64,000 bases of DNA from Glutamicibacter nicotianae (GCF_006539525.1 NZ_BJNE01000011.1:1-64000); one strand, 5' to 3'; counted from the stretch's first letter, positions 26,582 through 38,408 are shown. Translations and numbers: made by a program. The notes: generated by a model not told the origin, from the sequence alone.

Positions 26582-27436
26582 TCATGCCTGCGCCAGCGTT
26601 TCGGCCAGCATCTGGAGCCCCTGGGCTTCGAAGTCCCTGTCGCCAACTTGGTGAGCCCAGACTGCCGTTCCAAGTCCCTCGCGCAATTGCATGATCCGCC
26701 AGGCTTCGCCTTCCCGTGGATCGTGGCCATATCCCTGGAGAAAAGCGGCTTCCAAATCTGGACGCACCCTCCACTGCTGGACAGCCAGCCGGGCCAGGTC
26801 GCTGGCAGCTGGGCGGAATTCGAAGCGGCCGAAGTCGATAACTCGCAGTTCGCCTTGATCGGCCAGCCAATTGCGCGGTTGCCAATCCCCGTGGGTCGGC
26901 ACCAAGACGGCTGGTTGCGGTTCATAGCTTCTGAGCATCTGCTCGATCTGCCGGCAAGCCGCTGGCTCGATCCGATGTTCGCGTTCCAGGAGCACGAGAA
27001 ACTTCTGCGTCAGCCGAGCTTCATAGCCGGGATCCAGGCATTGCGCTTGCGAATGCAGCAGCTTCAGCGCCGCGCCGGCCTGACGATGGAACTCCGGGTC
27101 GAATTCATATTCCCTGCCCGCACTGAGCTCGCCTGGCTGGAAGTCCAGAATCATCAAGCGCAAGGAATCGCTGGCGTGCAGCAGCTTGGCTGCTTTCCCG
27201 GCTTCTATCAGCGGCCCCGTGTAGCGGCGGTGCGCCAGCAGCTCACGCACTATGTGGTGGTTCTCTTCTCCCCCGGTCTTGGCCACGACGTGCTTCATCC
27301 CCGCCTGCAGGTGCAGCACTTTGGAGTCGCCAAGATTCCACGACATGTCGGCTACAACCTCGACGTCACCCAGCCACTGCCGTATCCGTTGCGCGTGTGG
27401 TGCTGGCACCAAGGCATCAAGGCTCAGCGCATTCAT
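26582..27436 (-). CDS. Aminoglycoside phosphotransferase (APH)-like kinase
   Basis: This 284-residue protein has a kinase-like fold of the APH/choline kinase group. The catalytic loop is THGDWQPRNWL (HGD at 182-184) and the metal-binding motif is VIDFGRFEFRP with Asp201. The N-terminal lobe contains KHVVAKTGGEENHH, where a lysine near 53 would bind ATP. The substrate could be a small alcohol or amino sugar; resistance is not implied. The open frame reaches TTG 27514, but ATG 27436 is the more likely start. It is divergent from a methyltransferase gene. Confidence 0.82.
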   Translation of the reverse strand: MNALSLDALVPAPHAQRIRQWLGDVEVVADMSWNLGDSKVLHLQAGMKHVVAKTGGEENHHIVRELLAHRRYTGPLIEAGKAAKLLHASDSLRLMILDFQPGELSAGREYEFDPEFHRQAGAALKLLHSQAQCLDPGYEARLTQKFLVLLEREHRIEPAACRQIEQMLRSYEPQPAVLVPTHGDWQPRNWLADQGELRVIDFGRFEFRPAASDLARLAVQQWRVRPDLEAAFLQGYGHDPREGEAWRIMQLREGLGTAVWAHQVGDRDFEAQGLQMLAETLAQA

Positions 27437-27589
27437 CGCTGGCGTCCGTGCCGGAACGTGCTGGCCCCAGATTGACGAGGAGACGGGCGATTCGCCGCCA
27501 GATCTTCCATGCAACCTCCATGACTGGTATTTTTCCTGAGCCTAGCAAGGATTGTTCTCCAGGCCCCTGCGGCTCGCTAGGCTTGTCGC

Positions 27590-28204
27590 ATGGAAGCATC
27601 GCAACGCTCGGGCCAAACCGCCGCTCGTTACTCGCAGGTGGCCGAGGCGTATATCGATCTGTTCGGTTCACCGGAGCAGGCGGTGGCTGAGGACCGGGAA
27701 CTGATTGCGGCGTGGGCCGCACAGCTGCACGGACCAGTCCTGGACGCTGGCTGCGGTCCCGGGCATTGGACGCAGTTCATTGCCGATGGCAATCGGCCGG
27801 CCACCGGCGTCGACTTGGTGCCGGAGTTCTTGGACTTCGCACGGCGCACCTTCCAGCAGCCCGATTTCCTGCATGCTGATCTGGCGCACCTGCCATTCGA
27901 CGACGAGCAGTTTTCCGGGGTGCTCGCTTGGTACTCGGTGATCCATGCTGCCCCGGCAGATCTTCCACCCATCTTGGACGAGTTGGCCCGCGTGCTCCAG
28001 CCTGGCGGGAAGCTGCTGCTCGGCTTCTTTGCCGGGGACCAGCTGGAAGTCTTTGGCCATCAGGTCGCCCCCGCCTGGTATTGGCCGCCCGTGGAACTGG
28101 GCGAGATCCTCGAACAGTCGGGCTTTGGCGTGCTGGAAGGTGCCACTCGCACCCGGCCTGCTGCCCGCACCCATGGCCATCTGAGCGCACACAAGCGTGC
28201 TTAA
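27590..28204 (+). CDS. Class I SAM-dependent methyltransferase
   Basis: This 204-residue protein has the SAM-binding motif I VLDAGCGPG at residues 50-58, motif II GVDLVPEFLDFAR near 73-85, LPFDDEQF in the post-II region and LARVLQPGGKLLLG near 132-145. The methylated substrate is unknown; the UbiE/small-molecule group is the nearest type. A TAGGCT box lies about 10 nt before the ATG, so the message is probably leaderless. Confidence 0.88.
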   Translation: MEASQRSGQTAARYSQVAEAYIDLFGSPEQAVAEDRELIAAWAAQLHGPVLDAGCGPGHWTQFIADGNRPATGVDLVPEFLDFARRTFQQPDFLHADLAHLPFDDEQFSGVLAWYSVIHAAPADLPPILDELARVLQPGGKLLLGFFAGDQLEVFGHQVAPAWYWPPVELGEILEQSGFGVLEGATRTRPAARTHGHLSAHKRA

Positions 28205-28207
28205 ATG

Positions 28208-28243
28208 ACCTGAGACCCAAGGCAATTGCCTTGGGTCTCAGGT
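28208..28243. terminator. Bidirectional terminator, methyltransferase / aconitase
   Basis: A perfect 36-bp palindrome (28208-28225 with 28226-28243) lies between two converging genes and would fold in RNA from either strand. Confidence 0.85.
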
Positions 28244-28301
28244 CTTCGCGCGATGCGGAGCTACTTAGAGATTCGCTTCGACCGTAGTCGAGGTGGATCT
28301 G

Positions 28302-31010
<2,709 letters not shown>

Positions 31011-31063
31011 GTGGGACTCCTCTCGCCAGACACTCATTCTGTTGCACACGCACACTTCAATTC

Positions 31064-31083
31064 CAGTTAGGAGTTCCTAACTG
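31064..31083. promoter_or_regulatory. Palindrome upstream of acnA, probable operator
   Basis: CAGTTAGGA-GT-TCCTAACTG is a perfect 9-bp inverted repeat with a 2-bp centre, between the acnA start at 31010 and the RNA methyltransferase stop at 31202. Its form fits a dimeric repressor such as a TetR-type protein. The half-site TTAGG is like that of DtxR/IdeR boxes, but the spacing (4 instead of 9 bp between TTAGG and CCTAA) is wrong. Confidence 0.55.
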
Positions 31084-31201
31084 AGATAGTCAGGCTCCTA
31101 GCGCGGCAGAGCTAAAAACAGTCTATCGCCAAAGCCCGCAAAAAGACTCCTCGGAATAAATTTTGGTCCAAATTCGTGTCTAAACGGACACTTTCAGGTG
31201 C

Positions 31202-32524
31202 TTAACGGCGCACAAACAGCCCGATGGACTCCATATGGTGGGTGTGCGGGTACAAATCGTGAATCTCCATGTGCTCTAATTCGTAGCCTCGGGCCATCAA
31301 GCGCGCGGTATCGCGGGCGAAAGCCGCAGGGTCGCAGGACACGTAACAAATCCGCGAAACAGCGCTGGCGGCCAGCTCCGCGGCGACTTGCTTGTCGATT
31401 CCGGTACGGGGCGGATCAAGCACCACCGCATCCAGCGAAGCGTCCCGGGCGACCTGCCGTAACACTCGCTCAACACGGCCGCGGATCACCGTGGCCTGCG
31501 AGTAGGAGCGCAGGTTCTTCTTCGCATCCGCATGGGTGCCCGGAGCACCCTCAATCGAGAAGACGCGGCCCTCGCGGCCAACCGCCTTGGCCAGCGGAAC
31601 GGAGAACAGGCCGGCACCGGCATAGAGGTCGGCGATTCGCTCGCCGGCGGCCGGCTCGGTCAGCTCGATCACGCGCCGGGTCAGCAGGCTGGCCGCCTCG
31701 CGGTGCACCTGCCAGAAGCCTTCCCCGGTAATCCGGAACTTCTCCCCCAGCACCTTTTCGGTCAGGTGCGCCGAACCGGCCAGAACCTGCAGCCGCCCCT
31801 TGCCGTCGGCCGCCGAGCCGCCCTGCTGGCTGAACGAGGCGACGTTGACGCCTTCGGCGAATTGCTTGGCAACCTTTGCCGCGGCGCCGGGCTTGGCCTC
31901 GGCCAGCAAGATCAGCACGGTTCGGTCATCCTGGCTGGATACCGCGGCTTCGACACGGTCAATGCCGGTGTAGTCCACGGAGTACAGCCCGGTGGCTTCA
32001 ATGGCCGGATGGGCCAGGGGCATCTGCGCAATGCCGGTCAACTGGTTGCTGCGGAATGCGCTCATTGCCAGTCTGCCCTGGGCGTCCACAGAATACGACA
32101 TCCGGGTGCGCCAGCCCAGGCCATCGACCGAGCCCTTGACCGCTTGCACCGCAGGGAAGTTGTAGTCTTCCGCGTTCAGGCCGCCCAGCCGGGTCATCTG
32201 CTCGGCAGCCACCTGCGACTTCAGCTCACGCTGGTGCTCCAGGGTGATGTGGCCGAACTCTGCGCCGCCCACCGGGTCGCGGTGCTTCAAGGCATCAGCT
32301 GCATCCCAGAAGTGCGGCACCCGGTGCTCGCTGGCTTCGAGCACTTCGGCCACGTCGGCACGCCAGAACTTGGCCTCCGGCGCGCTGTCCGTCAGGCGCA
32401 CCTTGACCAGTTCGCCGGGAATGCCATGGCGCACGAAGATCACCCGGCCTTCGTGGCGGGCGACGGTGTGCCCGCCATGGGCAATCTTGCCCAAGCGGAC
32501 GGTGAGCATTGGATTATCAGTCAT
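31202..32524 (-). CDS. RNA (uracil-5-)-methyltransferase, TrmA/RumA family with TRAM domain
   Basis: This 440-residue protein has an N-terminal TRAM domain (about 5-60, GKIAHGGHTVARHEG) followed by a class I methyltransferase domain. Visible are IADLYAGAGLFSVPLA (SAM binding, near 290), VVLDPPRTGID (near 365) and YVSCDPAAFARD with the catalytic Cys near 395. It methylates uridine C5 in tRNA or 23S rRNA; which one cannot be said. The RumA cluster-binding cysteines are not obvious. In mycobacteria, as I recall, the same family member lies next to the KimA-like permease and ceoBC genes, as here. Confidence 0.9.
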   Translation of the reverse strand: MTDNPMLTVRLGKIAHGGHTVARHEGRVIFVRHGIPGELVKVRLTDSAPEAKFWRADVAEVLEASEHRVPHFWDAADALKHRDPVGGAEFGHITLEHQRELKSQVAAEQMTRLGGLNAEDYNFPAVQAVKGSVDGLGWRTRMSYSVDAQGRLAMSAFRSNQLTGIAQMPLAHPAIEATGLYSVDYTGIDRVEAAVSSQDDRTVLILLAEAKPGAAAKVAKQFAEGVNVASFSQQGGSAADGKGRLQVLAGSAHLTEKVLGEKFRITGEGFWQVHREAASLLTRRVIELTEPAAGERIADLYAGAGLFSVPLAKAVGREGRVFSIEGAPGTHADAKKNLRSYSQATVIRGRVERVLRQVARDASLDAVVLDPPRTGIDKQVAAELAASAVSRICYVSCDPAAFARDTARLMARGYELEHMEIHDLYPHTHHMESIGLFVRR

Positions 32525-32554
32525 CGTTCCAGTCTTTCTTCAGAAGCAGTCAAT

Positions 32555-34549
32555 CTAGCGGTGCGCCGAGGATTCTTCGGTCGGGCCCCCGCCAAGGGCA
32601 TGCGAGGCGCTGAGCAGGCGCCACGGGACCGAGGCAATCACTACTCCCGGTTCATGGTGCAAGCGGTTCTTCACGCGCAGCGCGGTTTGGTTGTGCACCA
32701 GCTGTTCCCACCAATGGCCCACGACATATTCGGGAATGTACACAACGATCAGTTCCCGCGGCGATTCACGCTTGATGGAACGGATATGCTCAATCAGCGC
32801 CCCGGGAATATCGCGATACGGCGAGGCCAGCGCAGTGATCGGCACCGGGATCTGCAGCCGTTCCCAATCCTGCAGGGTCTTTTCGGTCTTGCCGCGTTCC
32901 ACGTCCACGATGATCGCTTCAAGCTTCGAGGGACGCGAAGCGCGGGCGAAGGCCAGAGCACGCAGCACCGGCTTGCGCACGGTGGATACCAGCACGAGCG
33001 CATGCACGCGCGAAGGCAAGGCGGTGACGGCGGAGTCCTCGTCGACCGCCAGCTCGTCGTCGACCTTCTGGTAGTGCCGCTGCAGCGAATCCATGATCAC
33101 CATCAGGACGGCAATGCCCAGCACGGCCAGCCACGCACCATGGACCAGGCGGGTGGCCAAGACGACCACGAGCACCAGCGCCGAGAGCACCAGGCCTAGC
33201 AGGTTCAGCAGCCGCTTGCGCTGCTTGGCCGCACGGATCTTGCGGTCTGCAATGGGCACCAGAACACGTTGCCAGTGCTTGAGCATGGCCAGCTGGCTCA
33301 GGGTGAAGGAAACGAATACGCCCACCACGTACAGCTGGACCAGCAAGGTGACATCGCCTTGGAACAGCAGCACCAGCGCGATCGCGGCAATGCCCAGGCA
33401 CAGGATGCCGTTGGAGAAGCCCAGGCGATCGCCACGGGTGCGCAGCTGGCGCGGGAGGAAGCCGTCGGTCGCCAGATGGCTGGCCAGCAGCGGGAAGGAA
33501 TTGAAGGCCTGATTGCCGGCCAGCAGCAGCACGGCAATGGTCAGCACCGAGACGATCACCAGGCCGAAGGTGAAGTCGCCGAACACCGCCTGGGCCAGCT
33601 GGCCCAGCACCGGGATCTGCACGAAGCCTTCGGGGATCGGCTCGCCGTGAAGCAGGAACGAGGCCTGCGGATCGGCGACGACCTTGATGCCGGTGGCCCG
33701 GGCAAGCATCAGCGTGCCCAGTGTCAGCACGCCGGAGAGCAGGCCCAGCACCAGCAGGATCCGCGCCGCGTTCTTCGCCCGCGGCTTGGCCAGCGTCTGC
33801 ACGTTGGAGATCGGGACCTCGATGCCGGTCAACGCGGCCGACCCCGTGCTGAAGGCACGCAGGATCAGCAGCGCGCCGACAACGCCATGCAGGCCATTGG
33901 CGAACTCGGCCTCCGGCACAATCGTGAAGCCCGCACTCGGGGCGAGCCCGAGGGAACCGGTCAGCGCCATCACGCCGCCAATGGCCACGAGCAGCAGCAT
34001 GCCGATGACGAAAAGGTAGACCGGGATGGCCAGCGTCCAGCGGCCTTGCCCTTTGCCGCGCAAATTGCCGACCACGAGGAAGGCGACCAGGGCGGCGGCC
34101 ACCCACGCCTTGTATTCGGCCACTGCCGGGAAAATGGCGGCAAGATACAGGGCCGCCGACGAGCTGGAAACAGCAACGGTGAGCACGAAGTCGACCAGCA
34201 GCGCCGCGGCCACCGCAGTGCCCGGACGTGCGCCGAGGTTCTTCTTCACGATTTCATAGTCGCCGCCACCGGAAGGGTACTCCATTACCGATTGGCGGTA
34301 GGACAGCACCAGCACCACCAGCACCGCGAGGACCGCCAGTCCAACCATTGGCGAGAGCGCGGTCGCGGCGATGCCCGCAATGGCCAGGGTCAGCAGGATC
34401 TCGTCCGGCGCGTACGCCAAGGACGACAGGGCGCTGGAGGAGAAAATCGGCAACGCGACCTTGGGTGGCAACGGCTTCTTTTTCAGCTGTTCAGTGCTGA
34501 AAGGCCGGCCCACCAGGATCCGCTTCAAACCGTCAAATAATGCAGGCAC
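32555..34549 (-). CDS. APC-superfamily permease, KimA-like K+ transporter
   Basis: This 664-residue protein has 12 or so membrane segments in the first 470 residues and a cytoplasmic C-terminal domain of about 190 residues. The N-terminus (KRILVGRPFSTEQ, then IFSSSALSSLAYAPDEIL) resembles KimA, the c-di-AMP-regulated K+/H+ symporter of Bacillus, and YPSGGGDYEIVKKNLG near 92 is the family substrate loop. It is divergent from two TrkA-type regulators, which supports K+ as the substrate; this remains an inference. The start is GTG 34549, without a clear ribosome site, perhaps leaderless. Confidence 0.82.
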   Translation of the reverse strand: MPALFDGLKRILVGRPFSTEQLKKKPLPPKVALPIFSSSALSSLAYAPDEILLTLAIAGIAATALSPMVGLAVLAVLVVLVLSYRQSVMEYPSGGGDYEIVKKNLGARPGTAVAAALLVDFVLTVAVSSSSAALYLAAIFPAVAEYKAWVAAALVAFLVVGNLRGKGQGRWTLAIPVYLFVIGMLLLVAIGGVMALTGSLGLAPSAGFTIVPEAEFANGLHGVVGALLILRAFSTGSAALTGIEVPISNVQTLAKPRAKNAARILLVLGLLSGVLTLGTLMLARATGIKVVADPQASFLLHGEPIPEGFVQIPVLGQLAQAVFGDFTFGLVIVSVLTIAVLLLAGNQAFNSFPLLASHLATDGFLPRQLRTRGDRLGFSNGILCLGIAAIALVLLFQGDVTLLVQLYVVGVFVSFTLSQLAMLKHWQRVLVPIADRKIRAAKQRKRLLNLLGLVLSALVLVVVLATRLVHGAWLAVLGIAVLMVIMDSLQRHYQKVDDELAVDEDSAVTALPSRVHALVLVSTVRKPVLRALAFARASRPSKLEAIIVDVERGKTEKTLQDWERLQIPVPITALASPYRDIPGALIEHIRSIKRESPRELIVVYIPEYVVGHWWEQLVHNQTALRVKNRLHHEPGVVIASVPWRLLSASHALGGGPTEESSAHR

Positions 34550-34694
34550 GACACAACGTTATCGCAGGGTGCACGGCGCGGGCGTGCTTCACCATCGATA
34601 AACTGGGCGCGATCAGCGCTATTGTTGCATTCGTAGCACACAGCCCGTGGGCGCCAAGCGGCACGCGGCAAGCAGCAAAACCAAGGAGTTCTCG

Positions 34695-35372
34695 GTGGCA
34701 CATTTCGTGATCATGGGGTGCGGACGCGTCGGTGTCGCGCTGGCCCACACGCTGGATTCGGCGGGGCATTCCGTGGCAGTCATTGACCAGGACCCGCATG
34801 CCTTCCGCCGGCTGAGCAAGGATTTCTCCGGCACCACGGTGACCGGCATGGGATTCGACAAGGACACGCTGGACGCTGCCAAAATTGGCGAGGCCTACGC
34901 GTTCGCAGCTGTTTCCAGCGGTGATAATTCCAACATTCTCGCCACTCGCGTATCGCGCGAAACCTATAACGTGCCCCACGTCGTGGCCCGCATCTATGAC
35001 CCAGGACGAGCGGAGATCTATCAGCGACTGGGCATCCCCACCGTGGCAGCGGTCCGCTGGAGCACCGATCAGGTGCTTCGCCGGATCCTGCCGGACTATT
35101 CGATGCGCGGGGACTTCCGGGAGCCCTCGGGACGCCTGGTGCTGTCCGAAGTGGCCTTGCACCGCGACTGGTATGGCCACCTGGTCAAGGAGCTGGAAGC
35201 CGCCGCCGGGGTGCGCGTGGCCTATTTGACCCGCTTCGGCGAAGGCACCATCCCGGAGAACCGCACCCGGCTGCAGGGCGGCGACCTGGTGCATGTGATG
35301 ATGCGGCTGGACGAGTCCAAAGACGTGGAAAAGATCCTTGCCAGCCCGCCAGCGGCGCAGACCAACGAATAA
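34695..35372 (+). CDS. TrkA family K+ uptake regulator (CeoC-like)
   Basis: This 225-residue protein has an N-terminal NAD-binding RCK (TrkA-N) domain with GCGRVG near residues 8-13 and VAVIDQDPHAF near 30, and a C-terminal TrkA-C domain (about 135-220). These proteins gate K+ transporters in response to nucleotides. I start it at GTG 34695 (MAHFVIMGCGRVG), with AAGGAG 6 nt upstream, rather than at 34647. It is 15 bp ahead of the second TrkA gene and divergent from the KimA-like permease. Confidence 0.9.
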   Translation: MAHFVIMGCGRVGVALAHTLDSAGHSVAVIDQDPHAFRRLSKDFSGTTVTGMGFDKDTLDAAKIGEAYAFAAVSSGDNSNILATRVSRETYNVPHVVARIYDPGRAEIYQRLGIPTVAAVRWSTDQVLRRILPDYSMRGDFREPSGRLVLSEVALHRDWYGHLVKELEAAAGVRVAYLTRFGEGTIPENRTRLQGGDLVHVMMRLDESKDVEKILASPPAAQTNE

Positions 35373-35387
35373 CCTGAGAGGCATCCC

Positions 35388-36053
35388 ATGAAGGTCATGA
35401 TTGCCGGGGCCGGCTCGGTCGGTTCCTCCATTGCCCGTGAACTAGTCATCAACCACCACGAAGTCCTGCTGATCGATCTGCAACCGGAAATGGCCGAACG
35501 CGCAGATCTTGAAGCGGTGAAGTGGCTGATTGGCGACGCTTGCGAATTAGCTGTCTTGCAGCAGGCGCAGCTTGAAGAGTACGACGTGGTCGTTTCGGCG
35601 ACCGGCGACGACAAGGTCAACCTTGTGGTCTCGTTGCTGGCCAAGAGCGAATTTGGCATCCGCCGCACTGTGGGCCGCGTGAACAATCCGAAGAATGAAT
35701 GGATGTTCGACGATGCCTGGGGCGTCGATGTTGCGGTCAGCACGCCGCGGCTGATGACCGCGCTGGTCGAGGAAGCCGTGGAGGTCGGGGACCTGGTGCG
35801 GCTGCTGACGTTGAAGACCGGCGAGGTCTACATGGTCGAGTTCACCGTCCCGCACGATTCGGCGTTGATTGGCCGAAGCATCGGGCGCATCTCGTGGCCC
35901 GAAGACACCACCATGATGGCAGTGGTCCGCGACAAGACGCCGTTCCCGCCCAGTGCCGATGATGTAATTGAGGGTGGCGATGAAATCTTCTTCATCACCA
36001 CCCCGCACGCAGAACCCTTGCTGCGCCGCACGTTGCGCGACGCCACCCGCTAG
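35388..36053 (+). CDS. TrkA family K+ uptake regulator (CeoB-like)
   Basis: This 221-residue protein is a second RCK protein: GAGSVG at residues 7-12, VLLIDLQPEMAE near 26, VVVSATGDDKVNLV near 65, and a TrkA-C domain after 135. Mycobacteria carry an equivalent pair, ceoB and ceoC, next to the same permease gene. The two subunits probably form a hetero-oligomer that controls the permease. Its stop shares the 4-nt palindrome CTAG with the stop of the converging DUF3159 gene. Confidence 0.9.
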   Translation: MKVMIAGAGSVGSSIARELVINHHEVLLIDLQPEMAERADLEAVKWLIGDACELAVLQQAQLEEYDVVVSATGDDKVNLVVSLLAKSEFGIRRTVGRVNNPKNEWMFDDAWGVDVAVSTPRLMTALVEEAVEVGDLVRLLTLKTGEVYMVEFTVPHDSALIGRSIGRISWPEDTTMMAVVRDKTPFPPSADDVIEGGDEIFFITTPHAEPLLRRTLRDATR

Positions 36054-36781
36054 GCCGCTGGCTTGGGCGTGCTGGTCTCGTCGCCGGCTACGGCCGCCGG
36101 CTTCGAGACCAGCCACGCGAACCACAGCCCCGCCGCATACAGCGGCACTCCCATCAGGGCACGGGCCAAGCCCAGGGCCACGACATCATCTGCGATGTAC
36201 ATCGGGATCTGCACCGCCAGGCGCAGCGCGAAAACAGCAATGATGATCCAGGTAGCCACCTGGTAGCGGCGCAGGCGTTCGGGCTTCTTGCGCCATTCAG
36301 TGCCTTCATTGCGGATGAATCCGAAGAGCAGGCCGATCAGCGGCCAGCGGGCCATCACCGAAATCAGCAGTCCCGCCAGATAGGCGGCAGACACGTAGAA
36401 CCCCGGAATGTAGTAGTCCTTGGCGTTGCCCGAAGTCCGTGCGGCGAAGGCGCAGATCAGGATGCCGATCAGCCCAGAGCCTGCCTGGATCAGCGTCGAG
36501 CGCTTGGCCAGGCGGATGATCATGAACACGACGCCGAGGCTGATCGAAGCGATCAGCCCCCAGCCCAGATTGCTGGTAAGCGCGAAGACCATGATGAACA
36601 CGAAACCGGGAAGCACGGTTTCCAGGATGCCGCGCACGCCGCCAACGGTGGAGAGCAAGTCAATTCCGCCGTCAGCGTTTTGCGTGATGTTGGAGTTCGA
36701 GCCGATCATCTCGGCGAAACTCGGATGCTTCGTTTCCGGTGCGGAATCATCGTCCGGACGGGATGCGTCGTTGTTCACCAT
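36050..36781 (-). CDS. DUF3159 family membrane protein
   Basis: This 243-residue protein has a soluble acidic N-terminus of about 60 residues and then six or so membrane segments (for example LPGFVFIMVFALTSNLGWGLIASISLGVVF near 60-90). It matches DUF3159, an uncharacterised actinobacterial family. It starts at ATG 36781, 62 bp after the OB-fold gene, and is the last gene of the leftward run dut-DUF3710-OB-DUF3159. Its stop overlaps that of the TrkA gene. Confidence 0.85.
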   Translation of the reverse strand: MVNNDASRPDDDSAPETKHPSFAEMIGSNSNITQNADGGIDLLSTVGGVRGILETVLPGFVFIMVFALTSNLGWGLIASISLGVVFMIIRLAKRSTLIQAGSGLIGILICAFAARTSGNAKDYYIPGFYVSAAYLAGLLISVMARWPLIGLLFGFIRNEGTEWRKKPERLRRYQVATWIIIAVFALRLAVQIPMYIADDVVALGLARALMGVPLYAAGLWFAWLVSKPAAVAGDETSTPKPAA

Positions 36782-36843
36782 GCCTACTTCCAATTAGACG
36801 CCAGCTGGCTGGCGTTCTCGAATCCTTGAGTGGCCGTCGCCGG

Positions 36844-37218
36844 TCATCGACGGGCTTCCGGCACGATGACGTAGCGCGGATTGAAGATCGTCGGGATCTG
36901 ATCCACAGGAGCAACCATTCCCGAGTACTCCACCTTCACGCCCGGCTTGATGCCCGGAACGGTTTTCTGTCCCATGAACGCCAAGCGAACATGCGGCACA
37001 GTTCCGCGACGGGCCGACACGGTACCGAGCCGATCCACCACTACAGCGGTCAGCCGCGGGGCGACATTCGGCGCGGAGTAGCTCACCGATTGGACGTACC
37101 CGGTGTGCTCGACCCGCCCCTTGGATGGCAGCTGTTCCAGGCTGTCCAGCCGCTGGTAGGTGGGCTTCTGGCCCGAGGGGCCGAGCTGCGGAGTGACGGG
37201 CTTGTCCTTCAGCGACAT
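36844..37218 (-). CDS. OB-fold nucleic-acid-binding domain protein
   Basis: This 124-residue protein is basic and beta-rich. GRVEHTGYVQSVSYSAP near 34-50 and the later PGVKVEYSGMVAPVDQIPTIFNPRYVIV resemble the OB-fold proteins that follow DUF3710 genes in actinobacteria. Its start at 37218 is 3 bp from the DUF3710 stop, so the two are probably coupled. The nucleic acid bound, if any, is unknown. Confidence 0.8.
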   Translation of the reverse strand: MSLKDKPVTPQLGPSGQKPTYQRLDSLEQLPSKGRVEHTGYVQSVSYSAPNVAPRLTAVVVDRLGTVSARRGTVPHVRLAFMGQKTVPGIKPGVKVEYSGMVAPVDQIPTIFNPRYVIVPEARR

Positions 37219-37221
37219 TCT

Positions 37222-37911
37222 CTAGCCGATCTGGGTGATCTCTGGTCCGCGTTCTGGACGCTTCAGCTCAGGGTTCTGCTCGGGGGCTGCCGGACGGGCC
37301 TGGGCATTGGACGGGACGCTCAATGGCAGAAGTTCAGCCGGAGGCAGCGGCTTGTCGCCGCGATTGACCACGACGTCACGCAGAATCCCGTCGACAATGT
37401 TGGCGGCCTCCTCGTTGCCGATGGCCGCGCCGCCAATGACTGCACGCAGGAACCAGCGGCGGCCATCGATGCCGACAAAGCGCAGCGCAACATGCCCGGC
37501 GCGGCCGTCTGGCAGCTGCTGCGGCACCTTGGCGAGCAGCTCCTGGCCGTACTCGCCATCACGGGTGAAGATTTCACCGTTCTGGGCGCTGATGTCGCTC
37601 TTGATCTTGTCGCTGATGCCTGGCCACAGCGACTCGGACTTCGAAGACGAGAAAGCCATCAACTGGATCCGCGACTCGGCGATCTCCAGCGACACCGCGA
37701 TGACACGCTTGTTGGACTCTTCAACGTCCATGCGGACCTTCAAGCCGGCTACCGGCTTGATCAGGATTGAGCCGAAGTCCAGGTACTCCTGCGTATTCTC
37801 GATGTCGTCGTAATCGAACGGGCCGGTCTTCGGCTCCTGCTCGTTCTGGGCTGCATCCTCAGCTGGTTCGGCGACTGGCTGCTCTTTGGCCTTCTTGCGC
37901 TTGAAAATCAT
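37222..37911 (-). CDS. DUF3710 family protein
   Basis: This 229-residue protein starts at ATG 37911 behind AAGGAC. The first 45 residues are charged and low in complexity; the core (about 45-195, with YLDFGSILIKPV and FVGIDGRRWFLRAVIGG) matches DUF3710. It has no known function. It lies between dut and the OB-fold gene in an order conserved, as I recall, in mycobacteria, which suggests a role near DNA metabolism. Confidence 0.85.
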   Translation of the reverse strand: MIFKRKKAKEQPVAEPAEDAAQNEQEPKTGPFDYDDIENTQEYLDFGSILIKPVAGLKVRMDVEESNKRVIAVSLEIAESRIQLMAFSSSKSESLWPGISDKIKSDISAQNGEIFTRDGEYGQELLAKVPQQLPDGRAGHVALRFVGIDGRRWFLRAVIGGAAIGNEEAANIVDGILRDVVVNRGDKPLPPAELLPLSVPSNAQARPAAPEQNPELKRPERGPEITQIG

Positions 37912-37949
37912 GGTGTCCTTAGAAAATCTTGTTTTGCTCTCAAGGGTAC

Positions 37950-38408
37950 TTACTTGGAGTTGAATCCGCCGGTCGAACCGAATCCGCCTGCGCCGCGGGC
38001 GCTGTCTTCCAGCGAATCCACTGCGATGAAGGCCGCCTGCTCGACTTTCTGGATCACCAGCTGGGCAATTCGGTCGCCCCGGCTGATTTCGAAGGGCTCG
38101 GACTTGTCCGTATTCAACAAGGTGACCATGATCTCACCCCGGTACCCAGCGTCAACAGTACCCGGTGCATTTACCACGGTAATGCCGTGCTTGGTTGCCA
38201 AGCCGCTGCGTGGGTGCACCAGACCGACATAGCCATGCGGGATGGCTAGCGCGATGCCGGTCGGAACGAGCGCGCGGGCACCTGGCTCCAGCACCAGGGA
38301 TTCGCGAGCATGCAAGTCAGCACCGGCGTCCGAAGGATGCGCGTAGCTGGGGACCGGCAAATCGGTGTCAAGCATCTTGATGGCAATGGAAATTGATGGC
38401 TCACTCAT
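37950..38408 (-). CDS. dut: dUTP diphosphatase
   Basis: This 152-residue enzyme converts dUTP to dUMP and keeps uracil out of DNA. The motifs of trimeric dUTPases are visible: DAGADLHA near 25-32, [12 protein letters not shown] near 64, [14 protein letters not shown] near 80, [11 protein letters not shown] near 110, and [11 protein letters not shown] at the C-terminus (the lid). ATG 38408 is the start because the family N-terminus fits it; the frame is open to 38501. It heads a leftward run of four genes. Confidence 0.96.
   Translation of the reverse strand: MSEPSISIAIKMLDTDLPVPSYAHPSDAGADLHARESLVLEPGARALVPTGIALAIPHGYVGLVHPRSGLATKHGITVVNAPGTVDAGYRGEIMVTLLNTDKSEPFEISRGDRIAQLVIQKVEQAAFIAVDSLEDSARGAGGFGSTGGFNSK

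Noticed and set aside
31064-31083. DtxR/IdeR iron box before aconitase
   Set aside because: The half-sites TTAGG and CCTAA are present, but they are separated by 4 bp instead of 9, so it does not fit the known 19-bp box.
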